A stretch of 19,082 nucleotides of DNA, taken from the NCBI GenBank assembly GCA_004554075.1, contig SFOB01000045.1, positions 1-19,082 of the forward strand, in the 5' to 3' direction. The position numbers and the translations under genes are program-made. Below are positions 7,040 to 14,562 of this stretch, piece by piece. Within the stretch, counting starts at the first letter, position 1. Each line of letters begins with the position of its first letter. Source of the DNA: Treponema sp. Lineage in GTDB: Bacteria; Spirochaetota; Spirochaetia; Treponematales; Treponemataceae. The notes beneath the pieces were generated by a model. The model was not told where the DNA came from. It saw only the letters and a program-made list of their open reading frames with translations, and made no database searches.

Positions 7040-7477
7040 TTAAGCAATTAACGAGAATACCATAGCGAACAATGCAACTGATTCACAAAGACCTACTACC
7101 ATGATGTACTGAGCGAAACCTTTTCCTGTTTCACCAAGAGCATCAGAAGCAGCGGCACCTGCTTTTCCCTGTGCGATAGCAGAGAAACACATAGCCAAAC
7201 CAGAAGCAATACCAAGACCAAGAGCGAAACCTGGTGTCATTTCACCAGATGCAACCTTTGGTTTCATTGCAATATTCATCAAAAGGAAGCCGTAAATAGT
7301 CTGTGTAAGTGGAGCACCAGCAAATACAGTCAGGATAAATGGAGCTGGTTTATTGTTGATATAACAGCGTTTCCAAGCTCCGATTGCTCCCTGTCCGGCA
7401 ATTCCAATACCAATTGCTGAACCAATAGCAGCAATACCCATACAAACAGCAGCACCAATGTAACCCCAAAGTTCCAT
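7040..7477 (-). CDS. atpK: V-type ATPase subunit K (proteolipid, c-ring)
   Basis: A 145-residue, four-helix proteolipid made of two fused hairpins; copies form the membrane rotor ring. Helices fall near 5-32, 47-70, 83-110 and 120-145. Compared with Enterococcus hirae NtpK, the side chains that hold Na+ are conserved: T58-Q59 in APLTQTIYGF, Q103 in SAIAQGKAGAA, and the essential carboxylate E132 in VGLCESVALF. Only the first hairpin lacks a carboxylate, as expected for the four-helix type. The ATG at 7477 has a strong AAAGGAG about 7 nt upstream. It is the last gene of the operon, separated from atpI by 88 nt that hold a dispersed repeat and a small hairpin just before the ribosome site. This is the largest gap in the operon and could help raise expression of this high-copy subunit. 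Confidence 0.95.
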   Translation of the reverse strand: MELWGYIGAAVCMGIAAIGSAIGIGIAGQGAIGAWKRCYINNKPAPFILTVFAGAPLTQTIYGFLLMNIAMKPKVASGEMTPGFALGLGIASGLAMCFSAIAQGKAGAAASDALGETGKGFAQYIMVVGLCESVALFAMVFSLIA

Positions 7478-7491
7478 AATTATTCTCCTTT

Positions 7492-7506
7492 AGTCCATTT
7501 TGGACT
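7492..7506 (-). promoter_or_regulatory. Small hairpin immediately upstream of the atpK ribosome site
   Basis: AGTCCA (7492-7497) and TGGACT (7501-7506) form a 6-bp stem with a 3-nt loop. In the mRNA it ends 1 nt before the AAAGGAG ribosome site of atpK. It leaves the site itself unpaired, so it could act as a stability or translation-enhancing element. Function is inference. Confidence 0.45.
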
Positions 7507-7528
7507 TAATTTCATATTTTTAAGCACA

Positions 7529-7553
7529 GATGCTGAAACAAGTTCAGCATGAC
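7529..7553. repeat. Dispersed hairpin repeat, copy 2 (GCTGAA subtype)
   Basis: Arms ATGCTGAA (7530-7537) and TTCAGCAT (7543-7550) pair perfectly over 8 bp with loop ACAAG, followed by GAC. It is in the opposite orientation to copy 1 and lies inside the V-ATPase operon, between atpI and atpK. The + strand reading MLKQVQHD that begins here is an artefact of this repeat, not a gene. Confidence 0.85.
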
Positions 7554-7565
7554 GTCTATGCTTTA

Positions 7566-9500
7566 TTACTTATTACGATCAGCGAACGGCTGATACTTTA
7601 CACCACTCCAGCTCATTCCAATGTGTGTACAGAACTCCAGTGTGTTCAAACGTACACCATGAACGATTACCGAAAGCACGTTCAAAATCATGTTCAAGCC
7701 ATGGCCAAACACGAGCAGAACGATTGCCGCAAGGAACAGAATTGCGTGTCCCAGAATAGGACCTGCAAGAGTGTTTACAGTATTCGAAATTGCAGCACCC
7801 GCAAGACCAACGGCCCATAGACGGATGTATGAAACAATATCACTGAATACGTTTACAACACCAAGCAGAACAGAAATAATGTTCTTACAGCTTTCAAGTA
7901 CAGAAGCTCCGATACTTCCTTCGTAATTTGCAAAGACAAAACTCATTGCAAAACCGATGGCGATCAGGCTTACTTCTATATATCCAATAGGAATACCGTT
8001 GATATAGCCCAGCATTGGGAATACCTTTCCGTTTACAACCATTGCAAGTACAACCCAGAACATACCAACCAGCTGTAAAAGGGAACCTAAGTCACCAAGT
8101 ACTTTCAGTCCTTTTCCATCCTTAATGTTTCTTACACCAGCCTTCAGATGTGCTACACAAAGCTGAATCAAAGCCAGAGAGAAGCAGAAAATCTGCAGGT
8201 TCTGATCTTTTGTAAGATATACAGAAGGATCACTGTTCCAAGGTACATGCCATTGTGCACTTTCGTATGCACCGGAAATATACGGAATTGAAAGTCCTGT
8301 AAGCCATTCAGGAAGCATATCTGCAGGAATTCCAAACCAGGTACAGGTTACTGCACCCCATACAACGGTTGCCAGAGATACAAGGAGGAATAGTCCGAAG
8401 GCTGCAGGTACTTTCTTTCCGCTGATCTTTGTTTTAAGCATCAGGAAAAGAATTAATACTGCAACGAGGGCACCGTATCCGCCGTCTCCAAAAATCATTG
8501 CAAAGAAGATTGTAAAGAACAAGAGGAACCAGCCTGAAATATCAAACTCGTGATAGCCAGGTACTGTACCCAAGAAGTCTGTAAGCGGATAAATCAAACT
8601 TACAAGCTTGTTATTCTTAAGTTTTGTTGGTACTTCTGTATCTTCATCTTCCGGGTCTGCATAAGCAAGAGCCCACTGGTTTGCAGAACAGCAGCGCTTA
8701 AAGTCATCAAGGTCTGCAGCTGGAACATAACCAGAGATCCAGGCAAGGTCGTTTTCACTTCCTTCTTTATCGCAGCCCATACCGCTGTTGATATTTTCAA
8801 ATTCAATGTCACTTTCCAGAGCCTTTTTGAAGGCTGTAACTGCAGGAACGTATTTTGCGTTGTCTGTATAGAAAGCCTGAATCTGATCCAGTTCTTTTTC
8901 GTCTGCGAGAATCTCTTTTTCAAGAAGCTTAGTAGAAATACGCGGGAACGGTACTTCAAAGGCTTCAGGTAAAAGTTTTTCAGGACGGCCTTCGCCACCA
9001 TTTACGATAAGGAAGCGAACGGTTTTCTTGTCGTTATTTACAAGAATTGTTTCGATGTCCTGATCAATGAGGCTGTATTTTTCCGCATTGATCTCGTAGA
9101 GTTTAAGTGCAATGCCTTTTTCTGTCAGGAAGTCTAAATCTTCATTACTTACATCACCCCAGGCCGCAAAGCGGTCGAGTTCTGTAGTATCTGCAGAAAT
9201 TTCTTCCATAAGCTGCTTTTTGCGTTCTGACTTTGCTACAACTTCTTTGCAAAGCTCAATTACCTTTTCATCAGAAAGCTTAGGTTCTGTCCCCTTCTTC
9301 TGCTTTGGAAGTTTTATCTCACCAAGAATAGACTCGGTAAGCATTGCGTTATTTGAATATTCTTTAAAGGCTGTAAGCTTTTCGCTTGCACCATCTATTT
9401 TTTCAAGATGTACAAGACCAATTTTTCTTAAAGCCTTTAATGCCTCTTCTTTTTCCTTATTGAGAAGGACTACAGAGACTTTTTTCATTGGTTCAATCAT
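7566..9500 (-). CDS. atpI: V-type ATPase subunit I (membrane stator, a-subunit)
   Basis: A 644-residue stator protein. The N-terminal half (about 1-300) is soluble with long coiled-coil stretches, for example 76-110 and 190-230, that join the peripheral stalk. The C-terminal half has about eight hydrophobic segments (roughly 322-355, 366-392, 433-452, 473-490, 505-525, 541-552, 556-578 and 583-612). The conserved arginine facing the proteolipid is R560 in SDIVSYIRLWAVGLAG. FGDGGYG (337-343) and HGVRLNTLEF (614-623) are further family signatures. The ATG at 9500 overlaps the atpD stop codon by 4 nt (ATGA) and has AGGAGG about 8 nt upstream, so it is preferred over the Met at residue 5. Length is typical of bacterial I subunits. 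Confidence 0.96.
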   Translation of the reverse strand: MIEPMKKVSVVLLNKEKEEALKALRKIGLVHLEKIDGASEKLTAFKEYSNNAMLTESILGEIKLPKQKKGTEPKLSDEKVIELCKEVVAKSERKKQLMEEISADTTELDRFAAWGDVSNEDLDFLTEKGIALKLYEINAEKYSLIDQDIETILVNNDKKTVRFLIVNGGEGRPEKLLPEAFEVPFPRISTKLLEKEILADEKELDQIQAFYTDNAKYVPAVTAFKKALESDIEFENINSGMGCDKEGSENDLAWISGYVPAADLDDFKRCCSANQWALAYADPEDEDTEVPTKLKNNKLVSLIYPLTDFLGTVPGYHEFDISGWFLLFFTIFFAMIFGDGGYGALVAVLILFLMLKTKISGKKVPAAFGLFLLVSLATVVWGAVTCTWFGIPADMLPEWLTGLSIPYISGAYESAQWHVPWNSDPSVYLTKDQNLQIFCFSLALIQLCVAHLKAGVRNIKDGKGLKVLGDLGSLLQLVGMFWVVLAMVVNGKVFPMLGYINGIPIGYIEVSLIAIGFAMSFVFANYEGSIGASVLESCKNIISVLLGVVNVFSDIVSYIRLWAVGLAGAAISNTVNTLAGPILGHAILFLAAIVLLVFGHGLNMILNVLSVIVHGVRLNTLEFCTHIGMSWSGVKYQPFADRNK

Positions 9501-10120
9501 TTGCCAGCCTCCTGTTCTTCATCAATTTTTGCCTGCAGCTTTTTCTTAGAAATCTTACTGCGTACTACGGCTGCAACCTGTTCATCACCAAGGTAAACCG
9601 TAATCTTTTTAATGTTTGCCTTAGTTTCAGGAATCTTAACCTTTTCGAACAGATTTACACGCTGTGTTGTTGTGCGGAGTTCCTGGCTGAGTAAGCGAAC
9701 CTGCTCATCCAGAACCTCTGCTTCAAGATCGAGTGACAGAGCCTTTTCCATGCGGTCTGCTGCCATATCAATCCACAGCGGAGTTTTATAAAGATCGTAG
9801 TCACCACGGCCAAAGTCTGCACCTTCATATACCGGAATTGTTACACCGGCAATGTTGCCTACGCCCTTTTTGATGTTCTTTACAGTTACCATATCCGGAG
9901 TAAAGGCTTCTCGCTCACCGAATACGGAAATCCACTGTTCGAACTCTTTTTCAAGGGCAACGCGTTGTGCTCGGACTTCCTTTGCCTTGGCATCTATAGT
10001 GCGGATTTCTGTCTGAAGCTGCTGTTTTTTGAGCATAAGGGTTGGAAGATAACGCTTGTACATTTTAAGCGCATCTTTCTGTACCTTGAGCTCATTTTTT
10101 GTCAGCTTGATTTTTGCCAT
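9497..10120 (-). CDS. atpD: V-type ATPase subunit D (central rotor shaft)
   Basis: A 207-residue subunit that forms the long coiled-coil axle inside the A3B3 head. The N-terminal helix (KIKLTKNELKVQKDALKMY) and the C-terminal helix (about 132-170) carry the family pattern, including TTTQRVNLFEKVKIPETKANIKKI at 151-174 (compare RRTNALEYVVIP in other D subunits). The middle part is more variable. The start ATG at 10120 has AGGAG overlapping the atpB stop codon, 9 nt away, so translation is probably coupled. It overlaps atpI by 4 nt at its 3' end. Confidence 0.94.
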   Translation of the reverse strand: MAKIKLTKNELKVQKDALKMYKRYLPTLMLKKQQLQTEIRTIDAKAKEVRAQRVALEKEFEQWISVFGEREAFTPDMVTVKNIKKGVGNIAGVTIPVYEGADFGRGDYDLYKTPLWIDMAADRMEKALSLDLEAEVLDEQVRLLSQELRTTTQRVNLFEKVKIPETKANIKKITVYLGDEQVAAVVRSKISKKKLQAKIDEEQEAGK

Positions 10121-10129
10121 TCAGAACTC

Positions 10130-11437
10130 CTACTTCTTAGACTTATTCTTAGGCCAGTATTCTTCAATAAGAGATGATTTAAGACCAGTTTCCTCAGGCT
10201 CAAAGCAGTCAGAAAGAATCTTCCATCCCAAATCCAGAGCATCTTCCAGAGAAATATTCTTTGAAAGGTCCATCATACCGTCTTCAAACATCTTTCCGTA
10301 AACAAGGAGTTTTTCATCCCATTTACTCATATTGAAACCCATTGATTTCTTTTCAAGGGTGTCTTTGTAATTTGAATAAAGACGAATCATACCATCCATA
10401 AGGGCACGGTGGTCATTACGGGTAGATCCGTTTACGTTCTGCTTCAAACGTGAAAGAGAACCAAACGGCTCAATACGTCCACCCTTAAGATAGTACTGTC
10501 CTTCTGTAATGTATCCTGTGTTATCAGGAACCGGGTGAGTAACGTCGTCACCAGGCATTGTTGTTACAGCAAGGATTGTTACAGAACCTGCACTATCAAA
10601 GTCTACGGCTTTTTCGTAGCGGGCTGCCAGCTGTGAGTACAAGTCTCCAGGGTAACCACGGTTTGAAGGAACCTGTTCCTGTGTAATGGCGATTTCCTTC
10701 ATTGAGTCGGCAAAGTTTGTCATATCTGTAAGAAGTACGAGAACGTCTTTTCCCTTAAGGGCAAACTGTTCTGCAACTGCAAGAGACAAATCAGGAATCT
10801 TCTGACATTCTACGGTTGGGTCAGCAGCTGTATGCATGAACATAACTGTCTTGCTCAAAGAACCACCGTCTTCCAGTGTCTTCTTAAAGTAAAGGTAGTC
10901 ATCATACTTCAAGCCCATACCACCGAGTACGATTACATCAACTTCGGCCTGCATAGCAATGCGGGCAAGCAGCTGGTTGTAAGGTTCACCAGAGATAGAG
11001 AAGATTGGAAGCTTCTGAGAAACTACCAGTGTGTTGAACATATCAATCATCGGGATACCAGTACGAATCATACGGCGAGCCATGATACGTTTAGAAGGGT
11101 TTACAGAAGGTCCTCCGATTGTTACGAGGCAGTCTGTAAGAGCCGGTCCGTTATCACGTGGCTGTGCTGAACCGTTGAAAATACGTCCAAGCAAATCATC
11201 AGAGAAAGAAACTTCCATCTGATGTCCAAGGAATTTAATGTGGTCTCCAGTAGAAATACCGCGTCCGCCGGCAAATACCTGCAGCGATACTACATCACCT
11301 TCGATTTTATTTACTTCGGCAAGAGACTTACCAAAGCGTGTTTCAATTTCGGCAAGCTCACCGTATGCAACATTGTCTGCCTTTACGGTAATAACGCTTC
11401 CGACGATGGATTCAATCTTACTATATACTTTGTTCAT
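10130..11437 (-). CDS. atpB: V-type ATPase subunit B (non-catalytic)
   Basis: A 435-residue non-catalytic head subunit that alternates with A. The N-terminal beta-barrel is at about 1-75. The region matching the P-loop is FSISGEPYNQLLARIA (146-161), which has no GKT and therefore fits a regulatory B subunit. Further signatures are LVLLTDMTNFADSMKEIA (233-250), PSNRGYPGDLYSQLAARYEKA (257-277), and the HPVPDNTGYITEGQ stretch. Compared with the archaeal FSGSGLPHN motif, the SISGEPYN version looks like a variant of the spirochaete/Bacteroidetes enzymes; I state that from memory. The ATG shares its first base with the last base of the atpA stop (TAATG), indicating coupled translation. Confidence 0.96.
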   Translation of the reverse strand: MNKVYSKIESIVGSVITVKADNVAYGELAEIETRFGKSLAEVNKIEGDVVSLQVFAGGRGISTGDHIKFLGHQMEVSFSDDLLGRIFNGSAQPRDNGPALTDCLVTIGGPSVNPSKRIMARRMIRTGIPMIDMFNTLVVSQKLPIFSISGEPYNQLLARIAMQAEVDVIVLGGMGLKYDDYLYFKKTLEDGGSLSKTVMFMHTAADPTVECQKIPDLSLAVAEQFALKGKDVLVLLTDMTNFADSMKEIAITQEQVPSNRGYPGDLYSQLAARYEKAVDFDSAGSVTILAVTTMPGDDVTHPVPDNTGYITEGQYYLKGGRIEPFGSLSRLKQNVNGSTRNDHRALMDGMIRLYSNYKDTLEKKSMGFNMSKWDEKLLVYGKMFEDGMMDLSKNISLEDALDLGWKILSDCFEPEETGLKSSLIEEYWPKNKSKK

Positions 11438-13209
11438 TATTTACCATCCTTGAGCATTGCTGCTACTTCGTCGCGTACTTTTCCATTTGCAGAAGCAAAG
11501 TGAGCGTCTACATCCTTTTCTGCCTTCTTGAACTTATCGCTGTTCCAGAGAGAATAGTTCCAGTCGATAAACTTCTGACGCATCTGGTTGAAGAAGTTTC
11601 GTGCTGTATCCTTATCAGCAAGTTCAAAATCAGAACCAAGAACCTTGAGAACCTTTGCGAAAGTATACTGCTGGCGTTCAACACTTACAGCCGCATCAAT
11701 TTCGTCGAATGAGTTCTGCTGCATATAAACTGCATCAAGGAATTCGCTCTTGAGGTATTCGATGTAGTCTTCGGTTGTTGTACCTTCTTCACCTACTACC
11801 TTCATCATCTGGTTTACTTCAACACCGCTAAGGAATACTTTGCGTGCGTAAGCTACCCAGTCTTCTCGGATAACTGATTTATATTTTGACCATGAGATGA
11901 TAGGGTCAATTGCAGGATACTTACGTGCATCGGAACGTTCACGGCTAAGACCATGGAAGGCACCTACTACCTTCAAAGTTGCCTGAGTTACAGGCTCTTC
12001 AAAGTTACCACCGGCAGGAGATACTGTACCACCAATTGTTACAGAACCAATGTTGCCGTCGCGGAGTTTTACGATACCAGCACGTTCATAGAAGGCTGCA
12101 ATGTAAGATTCGAGGTAAGCTGGGAATGCCTCTTCTCCAGGAATCTCTTCCAAACGTCCAGACATTTCGCGGAGAGCCTGTGCCCAGCGTGATGTTGAGT
12201 CTGCAAGAAGAAGAACGTGCAGGCCCATCTGGCGGTAATATTCAGCAAGTGTAACAGATGTATATACAGATGCTTCGCGGGAAGCAACCGGCATAGAAGA
12301 TGTGTTACAGATGATGATTGTTCTTTCCATCAAAGAACGTCCTGTACGAGGGTCCTTCAATTCTGGGAACTCTTTAATTGTTTCTACAACTTCACCCGCA
12401 CGTTCACCGCAGGCAGCGATGATTACGATATCAACGTCGGCGTTACGTGATGTTGTATGCTGAAGAACTGTCTTACCAGCACCGAAAGGTCCAGGGATAC
12501 AATAAGTACCACCCTTAGAAACAGGATAGAAAGTATCGATAAGACGAACCTGAGTTACCATTGGCTCAGATGGAGCAAGACGTTCTGCATAGCAGTCTAC
12601 GGCACGCTTTACCGGCCACTTGAATGCCATCTTAAGTTTGAAGGTTTTACCCTTTTCATCTTTTACTTCGGCAACTGTATCTTCGATTGTATAGTCACCG
12701 GCTTTTGTTACCTTTGTTACTGTGTACATGCCCAGCATATCAAAAGGAACAAGAATTTTATGTGTAAAAGGTCCTTCAGGTACAGATCCGATAGGATCAC
12801 CGCGAAGAACTTTATCGCCAACTTTTACAGTTGGAGTCCATTCCCATTTTTTATCGCGTGGAAGTGAATCAACATAAACACCACGCTCAAGGAAGAAGCC
12901 TGCTTTTTCTGCAACGAGTGGAAGTGGGTTCTGCAAACCATCGAAGGTCTGACCAAGAAGTCCAGGTCCAAGTTCTGCACAAAGGAGGTCGCCAACGAGG
13001 TCTACCTTATCGCCGGCCTTAATTCCCTGTGTCATTTCGAAAATCTGCATCTGGGCTTTGTTTCCGCGAATACGGATAACTTCACCACGGAGCTTCTTTC
13101 CGTCTACATTAACGTAGCCTACTTCGTTCATAGAAACAGAGCCGTCGAATTCAATCGTGACCATGTTTCCATTGATGCCGACTACTTTTGCTTTAGTAGT
13201 ATTTGCCAT
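11437..13209 (-). CDS. atpA: V-type ATPase catalytic subunit A
   Basis: A 590-residue catalytic head subunit that binds and hydrolyses ATP. The N-terminal barrel is at 1-70 and the insertion found only in A subunits (non-homologous region) spans about 110-195. The Walker A motif is GPFGAGKT (240-247, Lys246, Thr247). The catalytic glutamate lies in ACGERAGEV (266-274, Glu269). DSTSRWAQALREMSGRL (337-353) and EIPGEEAFPAYL (355-366) are also canonical. Length is typical. It starts with ATG at 13209, sharing one base with the stop codon of the DUF2764 gene upstream. A and B form the A3B3 hexamer around subunit D. Confidence 0.97.
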   Translation of the reverse strand: MANTTKAKVVGINGNMVTIEFDGSVSMNEVGYVNVDGKKLRGEVIRIRGNKAQMQIFEMTQGIKAGDKVDLVGDLLCAELGPGLLGQTFDGLQNPLPLVAEKAGFFLERGVYVDSLPRDKKWEWTPTVKVGDKVLRGDPIGSVPEGPFTHKILVPFDMLGMYTVTKVTKAGDYTIEDTVAEVKDEKGKTFKLKMAFKWPVKRAVDCYAERLAPSEPMVTQVRLIDTFYPVSKGGTYCIPGPFGAGKTVLQHTTSRNADVDIVIIAACGERAGEVVETIKEFPELKDPRTGRSLMERTIIICNTSSMPVASREASVYTSVTLAEYYRQMGLHVLLLADSTSRWAQALREMSGRLEEIPGEEAFPAYLESYIAAFYERAGIVKLRDGNIGSVTIGGTVSPAGGNFEEPVTQATLKVVGAFHGLSRERSDARKYPAIDPIISWSKYKSVIREDWVAYARKVFLSGVEVNQMMKVVGEEGTTTEDYIEYLKSEFLDAVYMQQNSFDEIDAAVSVERQQYTFAKVLKVLGSDFELADKDTARNFFNQMRQKFIDWNYSLWNSDKFKKAEKDVDAHFASANGKVRDEVAAMLKDGK

Positions 13210-13751
13210 TATTTATCTCCATCCAAAATCGTATCGTAAATCTTATGATAAGATGTTTTTCCGTTTTCAACCTCGAACTTGCGCATTCGCTCAACAAGCA
13301 TAAGACGAAGGCCGTAGGCATACACCGCATCAATTGAAAAGCCGTCCAGAGGACGCAAATCATCGAGCAGGCGTAACCTGTACTCATAAAGAAACTGCTC
13401 TGCAGAAAGAGGACTGTCCATACCAACAGCGGTACGAGCGGCAGAAATAATATCTGCTGTACAGCCTGGTGGAAGCGGAATGCTGTCCTTCTTCAGCTTC
13501 TGCGCACGGATTTGAGCGAGCGCACAACGCAGGTTTCTTTCTTTTTCATACCAAACATCAAGGAAGCTTGAGCCTGTAGAAGTAAGCTCCATTGAAGGAA
13601 CCAGAGAAAGCTTTTCAAGCACGGCTTTTTCTTCTTGGGAAATAAAACGACTTGCCAGTTCACGGAATTCTTCCGAACTTAAAGGCAAGGCTGACTTTCC
13701 TTCTGAAGATGAGATATTTGGTAACTGTGAAACCAAATAATAATAAGCCAC
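13209..13751 (-). CDS. V-ATPase-linked DUF2764 protein
   Basis: A 180-residue protein that starts with GTG at 13751, overlapping the atpE stop by 1 nt (TAGTG) and the atpA ATG by 1 nt at its end. The N-terminal MAYYYLVSQLPNI matches the family named DUF2764, known from V-ATPase operons of spirochaetes and Bacteroidetes. It has no signal peptide, membrane segment or catalytic motif. The chain is mostly helical, with a notable WYEKERNLRCALAQIRAQK segment at 67-85 and a second helical pair at 116-160. In A/V-type ATPase operons, subunit C (the funnel that joins rotor shaft to c-ring) usually sits between E and A; here DUF2764 holds that place and no C gene is present. A role as a compact C-like subunit is my inference; an assembly factor is the main alternative. 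Confidence 0.85.
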   Translation of the reverse strand: MAYYYLVSQLPNISSSEGKSALPLSSEEFRELASRFISQEEKAVLEKLSLVPSMELTSTGSSFLDVWYEKERNLRCALAQIRAQKLKKDSIPLPPGCTADIISAARTAVGMDSPLSAEQFLYEYRLRLLDDLRPLDGFSIDAVYAYGLRLMLVERMRKFEVENGKTSYHKIYDTILDGDK

Positions 13752-14371
13752 TACTCTGCGTCCTTTGCAGCAACTTTCATGAGGGCTGCAACCTTTGGAT
13801 TCAGATAAGCTGAGAACATCTCTGCAAGACTTTCTGCAGAATAATCATAGAATGCGGCACCATTTTTTACGCCGATTCTAAAGCCTGCACTAAGAGTCTT
13901 GTCCGGCTTAATTTCGAGTCCCTTCTTGATTTCTGCTTTAAGGGAAGTTTTAAGAGATTTTTCGAGAGCCTTTAAGTCTTTGTCACTCAAAAGAACTGAA
14001 AGTTCCGAAGCATCTGAGTTCTTTGCCCATGCTTTTACCGTCTCAGGTACAAGCTTAGTAAGAACATCTTTTGAAAGAGCTTTTTCGGTACCTTCCTGAA
14101 TAAGACCGTCCAGCTCGCCTATCAGAGCATCTTTGAATGAAAGAAGCATATTGCGTCCAGCCTGTACAATGGCTTCTTCGCTTGCCTTCTCCATTTTTTT
14201 TGTCTCTGATTGTGCACTTTTTATAATTTCAGCAGCTTTTGACTGCGCGTCTGCGATTATTGCTTCTGCTTTCTTCTCCGAATCTGCAATGATTTTTGCA
14301 GCATCTTTTTCTGCAGCAGCAACGCCGTCCTTCTTGATTTTATCAATCAGTTCTTGCAATTGTACATCCAT
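13751..14371 (-). CDS. atpE: V-type ATPase subunit E (peripheral stalk)
   Basis: A 206-residue stator subunit linking the soluble head to subunit I. Residues 1-75 form a long Ala/Lys/Glu-rich coiled coil (for example AAEKDAAKIIADSEKKAEAI), and the rest is the globular C-terminal domain that contacts subunit B. The ATG at 14371 is chosen because GAGG lies 7 nt upstream; a TTG one codon earlier is less likely. It is the first gene of the operon, with a promoter 40-67 nt upstream. No G/H subunit, the usual coiled-coil partner of E, is encoded nearby, so the partner must be elsewhere or E may pair with itself. Confidence 0.92.
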   Translation of the reverse strand: MDVQLQELIDKIKKDGVAAAEKDAAKIIADSEKKAEAIIADAQSKAAEIIKSAQSETKKMEKASEEAIVQAGRNMLLSFKDALIGELDGLIQEGTEKALSKDVLTKLVPETVKAWAKNSDASELSVLLSDKDLKALEKSLKTSLKAEIKKGLEIKPDKTLSAGFRIGVKNGAAFYDYSAESLAEMFSAYLNPKVAALMKVAAKDAE

Positions 14372-14410
14372 CAAAGTACCTCACTTATACTAGTCAAGAA
14401 TAATATAATA

Positions 14411-14438
14411 ATTATACCCCAAATATGCCGTTTTTCAA
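14411..14438 (-). promoter_or_regulatory. Promoter of the V-ATPase operon
   Basis: On the - strand TTGAAA (14438-14433) and TATAAT (14416-14411) are separated by 16 bp. Transcription would start near 14404, leaving a leader of about 33 nt with the GAGG ribosome site before the atpE ATG. Confidence 0.75.
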
Positions 14439-14462
14439 TGAAAAACTTTCATATATGGGGTA
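14415..14462. promoter_or_regulatory. 48-bp inverted repeat overlapping the V-ATPase promoter
   Basis: TACCCC at 14415-14420 matches GGGGTA at 14457-14462; AAATATG pairs with CATATAT with one mismatch; and GTTTTTC (14430-14436) pairs with GAAAAAC (14440-14446) around a 3-nt centre. The outer arms end within the -10 box and the inner arms cover the -35 box. It may be a regulator-binding site or an mRNA-end structure for transcripts arriving from galM; no T-run follows on the - strand. Confidence 0.55.
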
Positions 14463-14490
14463 AAAAATATTTGAGGATTAAAAACATAAT

Positions 14491-14517
14491 GTCATGCTGA
14501 ACTTGTTTCGGGATGAC
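14491..14517. repeat. Dispersed hairpin repeat, copy 3 (mixed subtype)
   Basis: GTCATGCTGAA (14491-14501) faces TTCGGGATGAC (14507-14517) around loop CTTGT. The left arm belongs to the GCTGAA subtype and the right arm to the CCCGAA subtype, leaving one G-G mismatch and one T-G wobble in the stem. It lies between galM and the V-ATPase promoter. On the - strand it is followed by ATTATGTTTTT, which could give weak termination of galM. The rest of this 191-base gap holds only the promoter palindrome and a short AT-rich hairpin at 14527-14542. Confidence 0.8.
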
Positions 14518-14562
14518 ATCTCTTATGTTTAAGTTATTAAACCCTTAAACTAATATATCAGA

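Noticed and set aside
7530..7820. Open frame on the + strand beginning MLKQVQHDV
   Set aside because: It starts in a dispersed hairpin repeat and runs antisense through the conserved C-terminus of atpI; it is a by-product of the repeat.
10979..11029. Damaged P-loop in atpB suggesting a broken gene
   Set aside because: Non-catalytic B subunits normally lack the GKT motif; the rest of the protein is intact and full length.
11953..12867. Several long + strand frames opposite atpA
   Set aside because: They arise from the codon pattern of the highly conserved atpA gene; none has a ribosome site or family features.
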